Below are positions 26,027 through 37,025 of a stretch of 64,000 nt of DNA, in pieces. The notes beneath the pieces were generated by a model. The model had not been told where the DNA came from and did not search any database. It saw only the letters and a program-made list of their open reading frames with translations. The stretch is from Lactobacillus bombicola. GTDB lineage: Bacteria > Bacillota > Bacilli > Lactobacillales > Lactobacillaceae. How positions within the stretch are numbered: the stretch's first letter is position 1; every line of letters starts with the position of its first letter. Both the position numbers and the translations under genes were made by a program. The DNA lies in the NCBI RefSeq assembly GCF_900112665.1, contig NZ_FOMN01000004.1, forward strand, positions 124,001-188,000, read 5' to 3'.

Positions 26027-28826
26027 TTAAGAACTTCCTTTCACTTGCTAATGGTGTTTGTACCATGATTTCTTTGATTTTTGTAAAATCATTATCTGAA
26101 ATATTGATAAATGGGAGCATTACGTTCAGCTCGGTTAAAGAACTACCACCAAAAGTCTCCAGATTCTTAGAATCTTGCAAAAAATTAAATACGTTATTGA
26201 TTGGTGCTAAATTTTTCACTAATTCTGGGTCAGTCATAATTTGCTTAACTGGCATTGCCAAATTGTAATATTCAATGTAACTAGTTACTGGTTGGTAGCT
26301 AATAGTGTATTTTCCGCCATTAAGAGTTAGTGGCAATTCTTTATTGACACCGTTTACTTGCACTTGTCCGTTAGTTCGAGGCAGTTTCACCGTTACTGTT
26401 TGTCCAAATGGAATAGTCAAGTTAATTTCAATTGTATGTTTTTCGTCTTTTTCAAGTTGATATTCAATTTGGAGATCACCATATGAACTTTCATAATGAC
26501 CTTGAACCTGCTTAAGCCGATAATCAAATTGTGGTGCAAATTCAACTTTTTGGTAGCCATTTTCTTGTTGATGGAGCCCAAGAACTTGTTGATAAACCCA
26601 CTGCATGATTGCGCCGATTGAGTAATGATTTAATGAATTCATTCCTTCAGGATTCATTGAACCATCAGGCAAAACGGAGTTCCAACGTTCCCAGATGGTA
26701 GTAGCGCCAAGGTTAACGGCATAAAGCCAACTTGGGAAATCTTCGTTTAGAAAAATTTGCATGGCTAGTTTATGCTCACCGTTTTCTGACAATACTTGAC
26801 AAATCAACGGGGTACCAACAAAACCAGTCTTTAGATGATTATTATCTTTACCAAGGCGCGTTACTAAATCTTTTACGACACGCTTTTTCTGCTCTTCGGG
26901 AATTAGCCCAAAGCGTAGTGCCAATGCATAAGCCGTTTGGGTGTCAATTGCTAGGCGGCCATTTTGCGTGATATATTCAGCTCTAATAGCTTGTTTAATA
27001 GCTTTAGCTTGTTCAGCATATTGGTGAGCATCTTCTTGCTGACCTAAGACTTTTGCGCTGGCAGCAACGATTGAGCTTGAGTAGTAATAGTAAATGGAGG
27101 CAATGAAGTCTTCATCAGTTTTACCAGTAGGCATTGCTGGATTTTCACCATCAAGTGATAGCCAATCACCAAATTGGAAGCAACCTGTCCAAAGATTTGG
27201 GGTTGAGGTAGATTGGCTAATCCAGTCAACCCAAGCCTTCATACTAGGATAATTTTGCCTTAAGATTGCGGGATCACCGTATGCCTCATAAACTGTCCAT
27301 GGAATGACAGTCGCAGCATCACCCCAAATAGCGGCCCCGCCACTGTCATTACCCATTGCTGGGGCATACATGGTAAGCATTCCAGTGTGCTGTTTTTGTT
27401 CAATTAACATGTCTTTAGCATATTTTTTGAAAAAGGCATAAGTATCCATATTTAAAACGGCTGTACTTGAAAAAATGTCTGCATCACCAGACCACCCAAG
27501 ACGTTCATCACGTTGCGGACAATCTGTTGGCACGTCAAAGAAATTACTTTTTTGACTCCACATTACGTTAGCTAACAGGCGGTTAACTTTTGGATTATCT
27601 GTCTTAATGGCACCGGTAGTTTTCATATTTGAATAGATTACTGCTGATCTAAAATCTGCCTTAGTTAGTGGTTTAGTATTGCCAGTAACTTTGACATAGC
27701 GGTAGCCATAATAAGTGAAGTGGGGACGCACCCATTTTTGTTCACCATTGGAAGTATAATAGAATGCTGCTCGGGCTTCCCTTAAATTATCACGGTAAAA
27801 ATTACCATTTTGCAGAATTTCACCAACTTCCAATTTAAGGGTAGTACCAGTATTTTCACGGTTAAAGAATTCTGGCCATCCGGCATGATTTTGGCCGAAA
27901 TCTAAGACCGTTTCACCAGCTGGTGTCTTAATTATTTCTTTCACGGGAAGATACTCATTGATTGTAAGAGGCAAACTTAAACGATCGTGTAGAATTTTCT
28001 TAGAGTGATCGAGCACGGTTACTGGCTGCCAGTTAGTTATTACATGAGTATCATCATAATCTTCACCGTAATAGATAGCCGACTTAGTGATTTTACCTGA
28101 AGTAGTTTTCCAGGAAGCATCACTTAAAATAATTTCCGTTGAATTATCAGTGTATTGAACATGTAGTTCGGCAATCGCCATTTGGCGATTACCATAGATA
28201 TTGTCTTGTCCGCCGTCAAAACCAAAGTTACCTTTATACCAACCATCACCAAGTGAAATTAGTAATTCTTGATTAGCTGACTTTTGAAGTGGTTTAGTTA
28301 CGTCATAAGTTTGAACTTGGATTAATTGATCGTATGCGGTAGTGCCCGGGGCTAGTAATTCATTGCCGACCTTTTCATTATTTAAATAGGCTTCATATAC
28401 GCCCAAACCGGTCATGTAGAGACGAGCGCTTTTTACCGGCTTTATCAGTGTGAATTTTTTGGCAAGCAAGGTGTTTTGAATATCTTTATCATTATTGCCA
28501 ATCCAACTAGCGGTAAACGGCTCAGCCATTTTACCGGTTTCAAAAAAACTACTCTTACTACTTTCATCGGTAGCGTTTTTAACATAAATGGTTAATTCGT
28601 AACGGGTTCTCGGCTGCAAGTTAAGCGCAAAATCAAAAAAGTTATTTTTGTAAACTTGCCAGTTTGAATCGTAAATTTCTTTATCTGCTTTAACTACGAT
28701 TCTTTTTTTTGTGTCCTGTATAGCGGCGGAATTTGTAAGATTAAAGGCAACCCGTAAATGATTATCTAAGTCATAGCCAATGGGCTCAGTCATATGATTA
28801 ATTGTAATCTGATTAATTTCAATCAT
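26007..28826 (-). CDS. Alpha-L-rhamnosidase, GH78
   Basis: Removes terminal alpha-L-rhamnose from glycosides such as plant flavonoid rutinosides or other rhamnosylated compounds. The 939-residue protein has N-terminal beta-sandwich domains (residues 1-410), the (alpha/alpha)6 catalytic domain with the signature DCPQRDERLGWSGDAD at residues 435-450 (catalytic Asp/Glu cluster), WGDAATVIPW, GCFQFGDWLS, TIWERWNSV and NSLNHYSIGAIMQW, and a C-terminal beta domain. An extension of about 60 residues after the beta domain is unusual. No signal peptide is seen, so it works inside the cell on imported glycosides. It is 15 bases downstream of the GH3 gene. Confidence 0.95.
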   Translation of the reverse strand: MIEINQITINHMTEPIGYDLDNHLRVAFNLTNSAAIQDTKKRIVVKADKEIYDSNWQVYKNNFFDFALNLQPRTRYELTIYVKNATDESSKSSFFETGKMAEPFTASWIGNNDKDIQNTLLAKKFTLIKPVKSARLYMTGLGVYEAYLNNEKVGNELLAPGTTAYDQLIQVQTYDVTKPLQKSANQELLISLGDGWYKGNFGFDGGQDNIYGNRQMAIAELHVQYTDNSTEIILSDASWKTTSGKITKSAIYYGEDYDDTHVITNWQPVTVLDHSKKILHDRLSLPLTINEYLPVKEIIKTPAGETVLDFGQNHAGWPEFFNRENTGTTLKLEVGEILQNGNFYRDNLREARAAFYYTSNGEQKWVRPHFTYYGYRYVKVTGNTKPLTKADFRSAVIYSNMKTTGAIKTDNPKVNRLLANVMWSQKSNFFDVPTDCPQRDERLGWSGDADIFSSTAVLNMDTYAFFKKYAKDMLIEQKQHTGMLTMYAPAMGNDSGGAAIWGDAATVIPWTVYEAYGDPAILRQNYPSMKAWVDWISQSTSTPNLWTGCFQFGDWLSLDGENPAMPTGKTDEDFIASIYYYYSSSIVAASAKVLGQQEDAHQYAEQAKAIKQAIRAEYITQNGRLAIDTQTAYALALRFGLIPEEQKKRVVKDLVTRLGKDNNHLKTGFVGTPLICQVLSENGEHKLAMQIFLNEDFPSWLYAVNLGATTIWERWNSVLPDGSMNPEGMNSLNHYSIGAIMQWVYQQVLGLHQQENGYQKVEFAPQFDYRLKQVQGHYESSYGDLQIEYQLEKDEKHTIEINLTIPFGQTVTVKLPRTNGQVQVNGVNKELPLTLNGGKYTISYQPVTSYIEYYNLAMPVKQIMTDPELVKNLAPINNVFNFLQDSKNLETFGGSSLTELNVMLPFINISDNDFTKIKEIMVQTPLASERKFLNERHTV

Positions 28827-28841
28827 TATTCTGCTCTCTTT

Positions 28842-30545
28842 CTATAGACGGGTATCGAAGCGACCACAGAAAGGATCTACTGGATTTTTACCAAGAAATT
28901 CTTCTTGACCCATCATTTTTTTCAGTAAGGCATCAATCGTAACTTCATTGCCTGTATAAGTATTAATGTAAGTTGAAACCATCGGAATATCAAAGAGGTG
29001 GTATGGGTTGCAAGTAGAAACAAAGACAGTTGGGATATCCTTCATGAACCATGGTGCATCAGCAGCCATCAAGTGAATCCAATCTAGTCTAGTGGTAGTC
29101 TGGTTACTTGCCGTTTCAATGTTAGCTACATAAAAGGCAAGGTCAAAGCGATCTTTTTCAAATTGAACGCCACCTTCAAAAACTTCTTGGAAATCTAGGC
29201 GTTTTCGATCAAAAACAGTGACTTGGAATCCTTTTTCTTCAAGTTTTTCTTTAAATTTAGTAGTTACTTTACCGCCTTCTTTAAAGCCACCATCATCAGT
29301 ATCACCTAAAACGACAAGACGAACTCGGGGGTATTTCTTTGGCGTTAGTGGCAATAATTGGTCACGGTCCTTAACCAGAGTGATTGATTCTTTAGCAACC
29401 TTAGCCGCGAGCTTTTCATGTTCTGCTAATTTTAAGTCGAAATTACTTGTTGCAGGTTCACAAAGCTCGCCCGCAGTATTCATTACGCCTTGGGCAACCT
29501 TAGTTGCAATTATTCTTGTTACTGCTTCATCAATGCGGGCCATCGGAATAGTGCCATCAGTAACGGCAGCGGTAATAAATTGATAATCTTCGTCAATGTC
29601 TTTGTTAAAGAGAATCATGTCAATACCAGCATTGATTGTTGCTGGTAAAGCTTCTGAACGTTTCATTATTGCATTATAACCAATCATTGGCGTTGCATCA
29701 GTAATCGTTAAGCCGTTGAAGTTCAAAACTTTCCGAAGTAAGCCGTTAATTAAAAGCTTAGAAGTTGATGCTGGTCTTAAGTCTTTATCTTCAATTCCTG
29801 GCTCAAGTCGGCGTTCCCAAGCTGGTTGCATAATATGAGCAATCATGATACTTGGTAAACCATTATCAATTAAGTGGTGATAAATTTCTCCGTAAGACTG
29901 CATCCAATCGTCAGCGGAAAGTGAATTAATCGAACTTAACAAGTGCTGGTCACGTTCATCGACACCATCACCAGGGAAGTGTTTAGCAACAGGAATAACG
30001 TGGTTAGCATTTAGTCCGGCAATTTGAGCATCTGACATTCTAATTACTCGTTCTTTATTACTACCATATGTGCGAACGTTCATAATTGGATTACGGAAGT
30101 TTTGGTCAAGATCAACAATTGGAGCAAATGACATGTTGCCCCCAACCTGCTTTGCTTCGTAACCAGAAACTTCGCCTAAGTTATAAGCGTTTTTAGTATC
30201 ATCGGTTGCCGCAATCTGCAATGGGCGGCCAAACCATGTACCACCATTTACAAGTCCATTACCGCCGGCTTCAAGATTAGCTGCAATTAAAAGTGGAATG
30301 TCACTTGCTTTTTGTGAAGTTGCTATTTCATGCTGTAATTTTTTAGCATCATCAGGACGGTACATAATTCCGCCAGGTTGATATTTTTTTACAAATGCAG
30401 CTAAGTCTGTGTTGTCTTCATCTTCACCAATGACAAAGAAAAGTTGACCGATTTTGGCTTCGGTTGACATACTTGCCACTTTTTGCTTAACAAAGTTAAT
30501 TTGTGTAGCAGACAAGTTATAGGGCTTTTTAGATAGGTCTATCAT
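28842..30545 (-). CDS. GH3 glycosidase/phosphorylase with NagZ-type Asp-His dyad
   Basis: A 567-residue cytoplasmic GH3 enzyme (no signal peptide) with the TIM-barrel domain (residues 1-350) and a second alpha/beta domain. It carries KHFPGDGVDERDQH at 188-201, the NagZ/Nag3 signature containing the Asp199-x-His201 acid/base dyad, and the nucleophile Asp283 in GLTITDATPM. In NagZ the sequence is KHFPGHG; here the second His is Asp193. GH3 enzymes with this dyad have been shown (Cellulomonas fimi Nag3) to prefer phosphate as acceptor and to release beta-sugar 1-phosphates. With pgmB in the same operon, a beta-glucoside phosphorylase is a real alternative to beta-N-acetylhexosaminidase. First gene of the operon; GGAGGA ribosome site. 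Confidence 0.85.
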   Translation of the reverse strand: MIDLSKKPYNLSATQINFVKQKVASMSTEAKIGQLFFVIGEDEDNTDLAAFVKKYQPGGIMYRPDDAKKLQHEIATSQKASDIPLLIAANLEAGGNGLVNGGTWFGRPLQIAATDDTKNAYNLGEVSGYEAKQVGGNMSFAPIVDLDQNFRNPIMNVRTYGSNKERVIRMSDAQIAGLNANHVIPVAKHFPGDGVDERDQHLLSSINSLSADDWMQSYGEIYHHLIDNGLPSIMIAHIMQPAWERRLEPGIEDKDLRPASTSKLLINGLLRKVLNFNGLTITDATPMIGYNAIMKRSEALPATINAGIDMILFNKDIDEDYQFITAAVTDGTIPMARIDEAVTRIIATKVAQGVMNTAGELCEPATSNFDLKLAEHEKLAAKVAKESITLVKDRDQLLPLTPKKYPRVRLVVLGDTDDGGFKEGGKVTTKFKEKLEEKGFQVTVFDRKRLDFQEVFEGGVQFEKDRFDLAFYVANIETASNQTTTRLDWIHLMAADAPWFMKDIPTVFVSTCNPYHLFDIPMVSTYINTYTGNEVTIDALLKKMMGQEEFLGKNPVDPFCGRFDTRL

Positions 30546-30566
30546 CTTTTTCCTCCATGTGCTATA

Positions 30567-30595
30567 AATATAAATTGATTTAAGATTTATTCTAA
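30567..30595 (-). promoter_or_regulatory. Putative promoter of the GH3-GH78-pgmB operon
   Basis: Read on the minus strand: TTAGAA (30595-30590), 17 bases, TATATT (30572-30567). The operon start codon lies about 22 bases downstream. Confidence 0.5.
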
Positions 30596-30603
30596 TCTAG
30601 TGT

Positions 30604-30617
30604 TAGCAGTTCTGCTA
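30604..30617. promoter_or_regulatory. Perfect palindrome in the divergent control region, candidate operator
   Basis: TAGCAG-TT-CTGCTA, a perfect 14-base dyad lying 9 bases upstream of the minus-strand -35 box and between the divergent GH3 and AraC genes. The position suits an activator such as the AraC-type protein encoded next to it. Confidence 0.45.
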
Positions 30618-30723
30618 TTGCCAAAAATCATAAATATTGTGTTGATTTCACAGATTTTATTTTGAAACAGAGATTAAAGTTTAAATAAACTGTACACTAC
30701 CAACGAAAGAAAGAGTAAGCATT

Positions 30724-31734
30724 TTGAAAGAAGAAGTATTGCGCCTATTACGAAAAAATAATTCATCCCGAAATTGGTCAGATGTTCTTTCTACGGTTGA
30801 AAAAAACGGTAATCTGACAAAAAAAGTTGGACAAATCGAGAACGAACCAATCTACCGTTTCTTTGATACCTATTCGGATGATTTAACACTTAACAGCAGT
30901 TCTATTTCGATTGCAGTACAACCGACTAATTCTTTTATTCCATATCATATTCATGATTATGTGGAAATAATGATTCCACTAATTGAAGACTGTGTGGTGG
31001 TTTTAGGGCATTCCGAAATTAAAGTTAAACAAAATAACTTGATTTTTATGGGAAACAGAACTATTCATAAAGTTAAGCCAATTAGCAAAAGAGGAGTGGT
31101 TGTTAATATTGCATTACGAAGTTCAGCTTTTTCTTTAAACGAACTTGACTATTTAAATCATCGCGAAAATGGCTCTAACATTTCTAATATCTTATTTTCA
31201 CTTTTATCCAATGAGGAATATGGTGAGGGTCGTTATAGTCTGTTTGAAGTTAGCCATGATGTTAAAATTACTAATTTAATCTATGATATTATTTCAGAAT
31301 ACTATCACCCTGATATCCAGTCCGATCAGTTGATTCGGTTGGAAATGTTAATGTTATTTTCGCTATTAATTAGGCAGGCAGCTAACGCTGAAATTAAGGT
31401 GAAGGATTTTCGCAAGAAAAACAATAACTTACTATCACTTCTTTTATATATTGAAAAACACTACAATAACATTACATTGCAAAAGATGGCCACCCACTTT
31501 GGCTTTAATCCCAATTATTTATCTGACTATCTAAAAAAGCATACTGGTAAGACCTTTATCCAATTAGTGCATTTACAACGAATAAATGTTGCAGCTGAAT
31601 ATCTAACTTATACGACAGCGCCAATTGAAAGGATTGCTACTAGGGTAGGTTACGAAAATCCTTCGTATTTTTATAAAATTTTCAAAAAGTATTTTGGAAT
31701 TTCACCAGCTGAATACCGTCAAAAAAATAGTTAA
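30724..31734 (+). CDS. AraC-family transcriptional regulator
   Basis: A 336-residue regulator with an N-terminal cupin-like sensor region (IPYHIHDYVEIMIPL, near residue 78, and VKQNNLIFMGNRTIHKVKP) and a C-terminal double helix-turn-helix AraC domain (LQKMATHFGFNPNYLSDYLKKH, then IERIATRVGYENPSYFYKIFKKYFGISPAEYR). It most likely senses a sugar or glycoside and controls the flanking divergent operons. The start is a TTG at 30724 with a weak purine-rich ribosome site. It sits between the GH3-GH78-pgmB operon (minus) and the EIIC-GH1 operon (plus). Confidence 0.92.
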   Translation: MKEEVLRLLRKNNSSRNWSDVLSTVEKNGNLTKKVGQIENEPIYRFFDTYSDDLTLNSSSISIAVQPTNSFIPYHIHDYVEIMIPLIEDCVVVLGHSEIKVKQNNLIFMGNRTIHKVKPISKRGVVVNIALRSSAFSLNELDYLNHRENGSNISNILFSLLSNEEYGEGRYSLFEVSHDVKITNLIYDIISEYYHPDIQSDQLIRLEMLMLFSLLIRQAANAEIKVKDFRKKNNNLLSLLLYIEKHYNNITLQKMATHFGFNPNYLSDYLKKHTGKTFIQLVHLQRINVAAEYLTYTTAPIERIATRVGYENPSYFYKIFKKYFGISPAEYRQKNS

Positions 31735-31738
31735 AAAT

Positions 31739-31765
31739 ATGACTAGTAATGTGACTACCGGTCAT
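31739..31765 (+). terminator. Terminator after the AraC gene
   Basis: ATGACTAGTA pairs with TACCGGTCAT (one G-U pair, one mismatch), followed by a T-rich tract. Confidence 0.65.
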
Positions 31766-31898
31766 TTTTATTTTTTGTTATTCATTAAAAACTGGGAAAT
31801 GGATATAGTTTCTCTGTTTTTTGAATATGGCATTTCTATATTTCGACTAATATACTTTAATTAAAAATGAAAGATATTAATGAATAAGGAGTATAGGA

Positions 31899-34608
<2,710 letters not shown>

Positions 34609-34610
34609 AA

Positions 34611-34845
34611 ATGGCTAAAAAAGCCATTATGCTGTGCTGTTCCAGCAGCTGAAGTAGATAACAAAATTGCGCAAGGCAATATTAATTGCATTTTGCTTGG
34701 ACCGCAAGTTCGTTATATGGAAAATGAATTTAAGCAAAAAGTAAAAGGAAAAAATATTGGTTTAGCTGTGATTGATATGCAAGCGTATGGCTTAATGGAT
34801 GGATATAAAGTTCTTGCGCAAGCATACCAAATAATAGGTGAATAA
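34611..34845 (+). pseudogene. celA: PTS cellobiose-family EIIB with internal deletion and frameshift
   Basis: The first frame reads MAKKAIMLCCSSS then TGA at 34650. From 34639 a second frame, shifted by one, reads VPAAEVDNKIAQGNINCILL and continues 68 residues to TAA at 34843-34845; this is the rest of a normal EIIB (GPQVRYM..., VIDMQAYGLMDG). Compared with intact EIIB (about 103-106 residues), roughly 27 codons are missing between the active-site Cys loop (CCSAGMSTS) and the VPA strand. The join TGTTCCAGCAG sits where both ends had a similar TGTTC-AGCAG sequence, which suggests deletion by short homology. It follows GH1 by 2 bases, so it was the third gene of that operon. Confidence 0.88.
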
Positions 34846-34856
34846 TAGTTAAGTAT

Positions 34857-34892
34857 TAAAAAAGTCATGTCTATTAGGCTGTCTTTTTTATT
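34857..34892 (+). terminator. Possible weak terminator after the EIIB pseudogene
   Basis: AAAAAAG and CTTTTTT form an imperfect stem around a T-rich loop region, with a following T tract. Confidence 0.4.
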
Positions 34893-34924
34893 TCGAAAAA
34901 CTGTGATTTAAGCATAATGATAGC

Positions 34925-35458
34925 ATGGTAGAAGGTTATTCATTTTTTACCTTTACTGATATTTTTGAAGAGCAATCGCAAAAATTGGGTCAATTCCATG
35001 GTGGTTATGGTTTGCAAACTGTTGATGGAGTTGAAAAGCCTGTTTATCGTATTTTTGAAATTTTACATAAGCTAGGTTTTAAGCGATTGGGTGTGCAAGG
35101 CAATGATCAGGGAACTGCAGAGCTTTTAGCTGTACGAAATGATGTAGATTTGCAATTACTTGCATATAATCACAATGTTCCAAGTGAAGAAATTAAAACA
35201 GAAAAAGTGCAGATAGGACTTGAAAGCAAAAAAAATTTTGCTGGAATTTTAGAAAAAATCGATGATAGCCATGCTAACCCAATGAAAAAATGGATTGAAA
35301 TGGGTAAACCAGACTACCTTAAACAACCAGAAATAGATTTCTTGAGGGAAAATTCTAAATTACAAAAAGAAAAGATTTTAGTTGAAAATGGGCAAATTAT
35401 ATTAAATTTACTCCCTAATTCGTGTATATTTATAACAATTCCTAATTATTTTTCGTAG
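34925..35458 (+). pseudogene. C-terminal remnant of a GH39 (beta-xylosidase-type) enzyme
   Basis: The 177-residue frame starts directly with VEGYSFFTFTDIFEEQ and continues FHGGYGLQTVDGVEKPVYRIFEIL, which is the end of the GH39 barrel and its accessory beta domain. Intact enzymes are about 500 residues, so two thirds including the acid/base and nucleophile region is gone. There is no convincing ribosome site before the ATG at 34925. The last residues (NSCIFITIPNYFS) look diverged. It lies in the decayed tail of the PTS/GH1 operon. Confidence 0.82.
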
Positions 35459-35725
35459 AAAGATCACTCCAAAATAATTTTAATATATTGTTAAAATGGT
35501 TAATTAAATTACATAACAGGTAAATTATAATAATTCTGATAAATTGTTTTATGTTTTGATAAAAAAGTTTAATTATGCTTACGTATGTAAACATTTTGAA
35601 ATAATAACATTCTAAGTAATAAAAAATTATAGTAGCGTAAAATTTTGAATAAATAACTAAAAATGCCCCCCGATTTATTAATAAAAACGGTATAATTAAG
35701 GTAAATTGAAGGGAGCATTATTCAA
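35459..35725. other. AT-rich non-coding stretch
   Basis: No gene or repeat recognised. A TATAAT at about 35690 could be the -10 box of the small gene at 35726. Confidence 0.4.
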
Positions 35726-35902
35726 ATGATGTGTGAAAATTTATTTTTTAAAATTTTATGGGTAATTGTCTATGGCATTACTGCTTACTTTACTTTTACT
35801 GATAAAATGATGATGGCGATGTACTGGATGGCTGGGGGAATGTTTGCCCAGGCTGTTGTTGATTTGGTTTACCATTTTTGGACAAAGAATAAAAAATGTT
35901 AA
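35726..35902 (+). CDS. Small two-helix membrane protein (58 aa)
   Basis: ATG at 35726, TAA at 35900-35902, with GAAGGGAG upstream. The 58 residues form two hydrophobic segments (FFKILWVIVYGITAYFTF and the MMMAMYWMAGGMFAQAVVDL region) separated by a short polar turn, with a basic Lys-rich C-terminus (KNKKC). No family recognised. A TATAAT lies upstream and a bidirectional terminator follows within 3 bases, so it appears to be a complete, independently transcribed unit. Confidence 0.6.
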   Translation: MMCENLFFKILWVIVYGITAYFTFTDKMMMAMYWMAGGMFAQAVVDLVYHFWTKNKKC

Positions 35903-35904
35903 TT

Positions 35905-35933
35905 AAAAGCAACTTCATTTTGAAGTTGCTTTT
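35905..35933. terminator. Bidirectional terminator
   Basis: A perfect 13-bp stem AAAAGCAACTTCA / TGAAGTTGCTTTT with a 3-base loop, serving the small gene on the left and the converging hydrolase on the right. Confidence 0.85.
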
Positions 35934-36944
35934 TTAATGATCATTTTCAATTAAAAAATTTTGAATAATTTTTTCTCGCATTGCTAAAAAAATTTGATTA
36001 TGTCCTGTGGGATGAATTCGGTTAGTTAAAAGAATTAAGCCAGATTTTTTAATACGATCAAGAACAATTAAGGTTCCAGTATAACCAGTATGTAAAATAA
36101 TTGGATAATTATCTTGCGGGTCAAAGCGTAAATCCCATCCCCATGAACGTGGCGCAACACCGCTGGGGTTCTTATTATCAAATAGTAAACTAACAGTATC
36201 TTGACTAAAGGGGAGGATATCACGATCGATTCCAAGGTAGCCTTTACAAATTTTCACTAAGTCGTTTAAAGTTGAAAACAGCCCAGCGGAGCCACAATCT
36301 TGCCCAAGTTGACGAGCTTTAGGATCATGGGGGATGCCTTGAAGAATTTTATCTTTGACTAAAGCAGTAGGAACACACAAGTTTTTATCAGGCTTAAAGC
36401 CTGTTTCTTTTAGCCCCATTGAATTTATAATTTCTTGCTGACCAACTTTTTGTACAGGAAGATTGTAAATTTTTTTAATGACTAGGCCTAGAAGAATAAA
36501 ATTAGTATCAGCATAACGCATTTTATGTTCAAATTCATTGGTTATCGGAAGGTGAATAATTGCGTCTAAAAGTTCATCATGGCTAAGTTCATCGCGGTTT
36601 TTTATCCATCCCCGAATGCCACTTGTATGTGTCATTAAGTGAAAAAGTCGCACCCGCTCATCGGTAAATTCAGGAATAAATTGGTGCAGTGGTTCGGAAA
36701 AATTTAGTTCATTTTTTTGATAAAGTTTTAATAAGATATTTTCTGTAATTAATACTTTAGTTAAACTTGCTAAATCATATTCTGCAAATGGACTGAGTTG
36801 CGTTACGGTGGGATAAATGCTTGCAAAACCAATTGTTGATGTAAAAATTTGCTCATTGTTAATAAAAGCGTAATTAACGCCAGGGACTACACGGTCTGAA
36901 ACCATTGATTCAATTAAATTTTGGGTAGCTGAATAATCAATCAT
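35934..36944 (-). CDS. Serine hydrolase, class C beta-lactamase/esterase-like
   Basis: A 336-residue protein of the beta-lactamase/D-Ala-D-Ala carboxypeptidase/EstB group. It has the nucleophile motif SLTK (in DLASLTKVL), a YAD tripeptide (MRYADTNFILLG) at the place of the usual Y-x-N, and the HTG triad (IILHTGYTG) near the C-terminus. There is no signal peptide or membrane anchor, so it is more likely an intracellular esterase or peptidase than a resistance enzyme. Families of this type are common in lactobacilli, often as several paralogues. Start ATG at 36944 with AAGGAC upstream. Confidence 0.85.
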   Translation of the reverse strand: MIDYSATQNLIESMVSDRVVPGVNYAFINNEQIFTSTIGFASIYPTVTQLSPFAEYDLASLTKVLITENILLKLYQKNELNFSEPLHQFIPEFTDERVRLFHLMTHTSGIRGWIKNRDELSHDELLDAIIHLPITNEFEHKMRYADTNFILLGLVIKKIYNLPVQKVGQQEIINSMGLKETGFKPDKNLCVPTALVKDKILQGIPHDPKARQLGQDCGSAGLFSTLNDLVKICKGYLGIDRDILPFSQDTVSLLFDNKNPSGVAPRSWGWDLRFDPQDNYPIILHTGYTGTLIVLDRIKKSGLILLTNRIHPTGHNQIFLAMREKIIQNFLIENDH

Positions 36945-37025
36945 AAAATTTGTCCTTAATTAAATTTGCATACTCAGTCTATTATATCCAATTTTGTATC
37001 TCAATAGCCAAAATTATTCTACGGT

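Noticed and set aside
25458-29583. Plus-strand frames opposite pgmB, GH78 and GH3
   Set aside because: They are antisense shadows of three strongly recognised enzymes and have no ribosome sites.
35934-36944. Beta-lactamase resistance gene
   Set aside because: No signal peptide is present and the motifs fit the broad esterase/carboxypeptidase-like group, so resistance is not supported.
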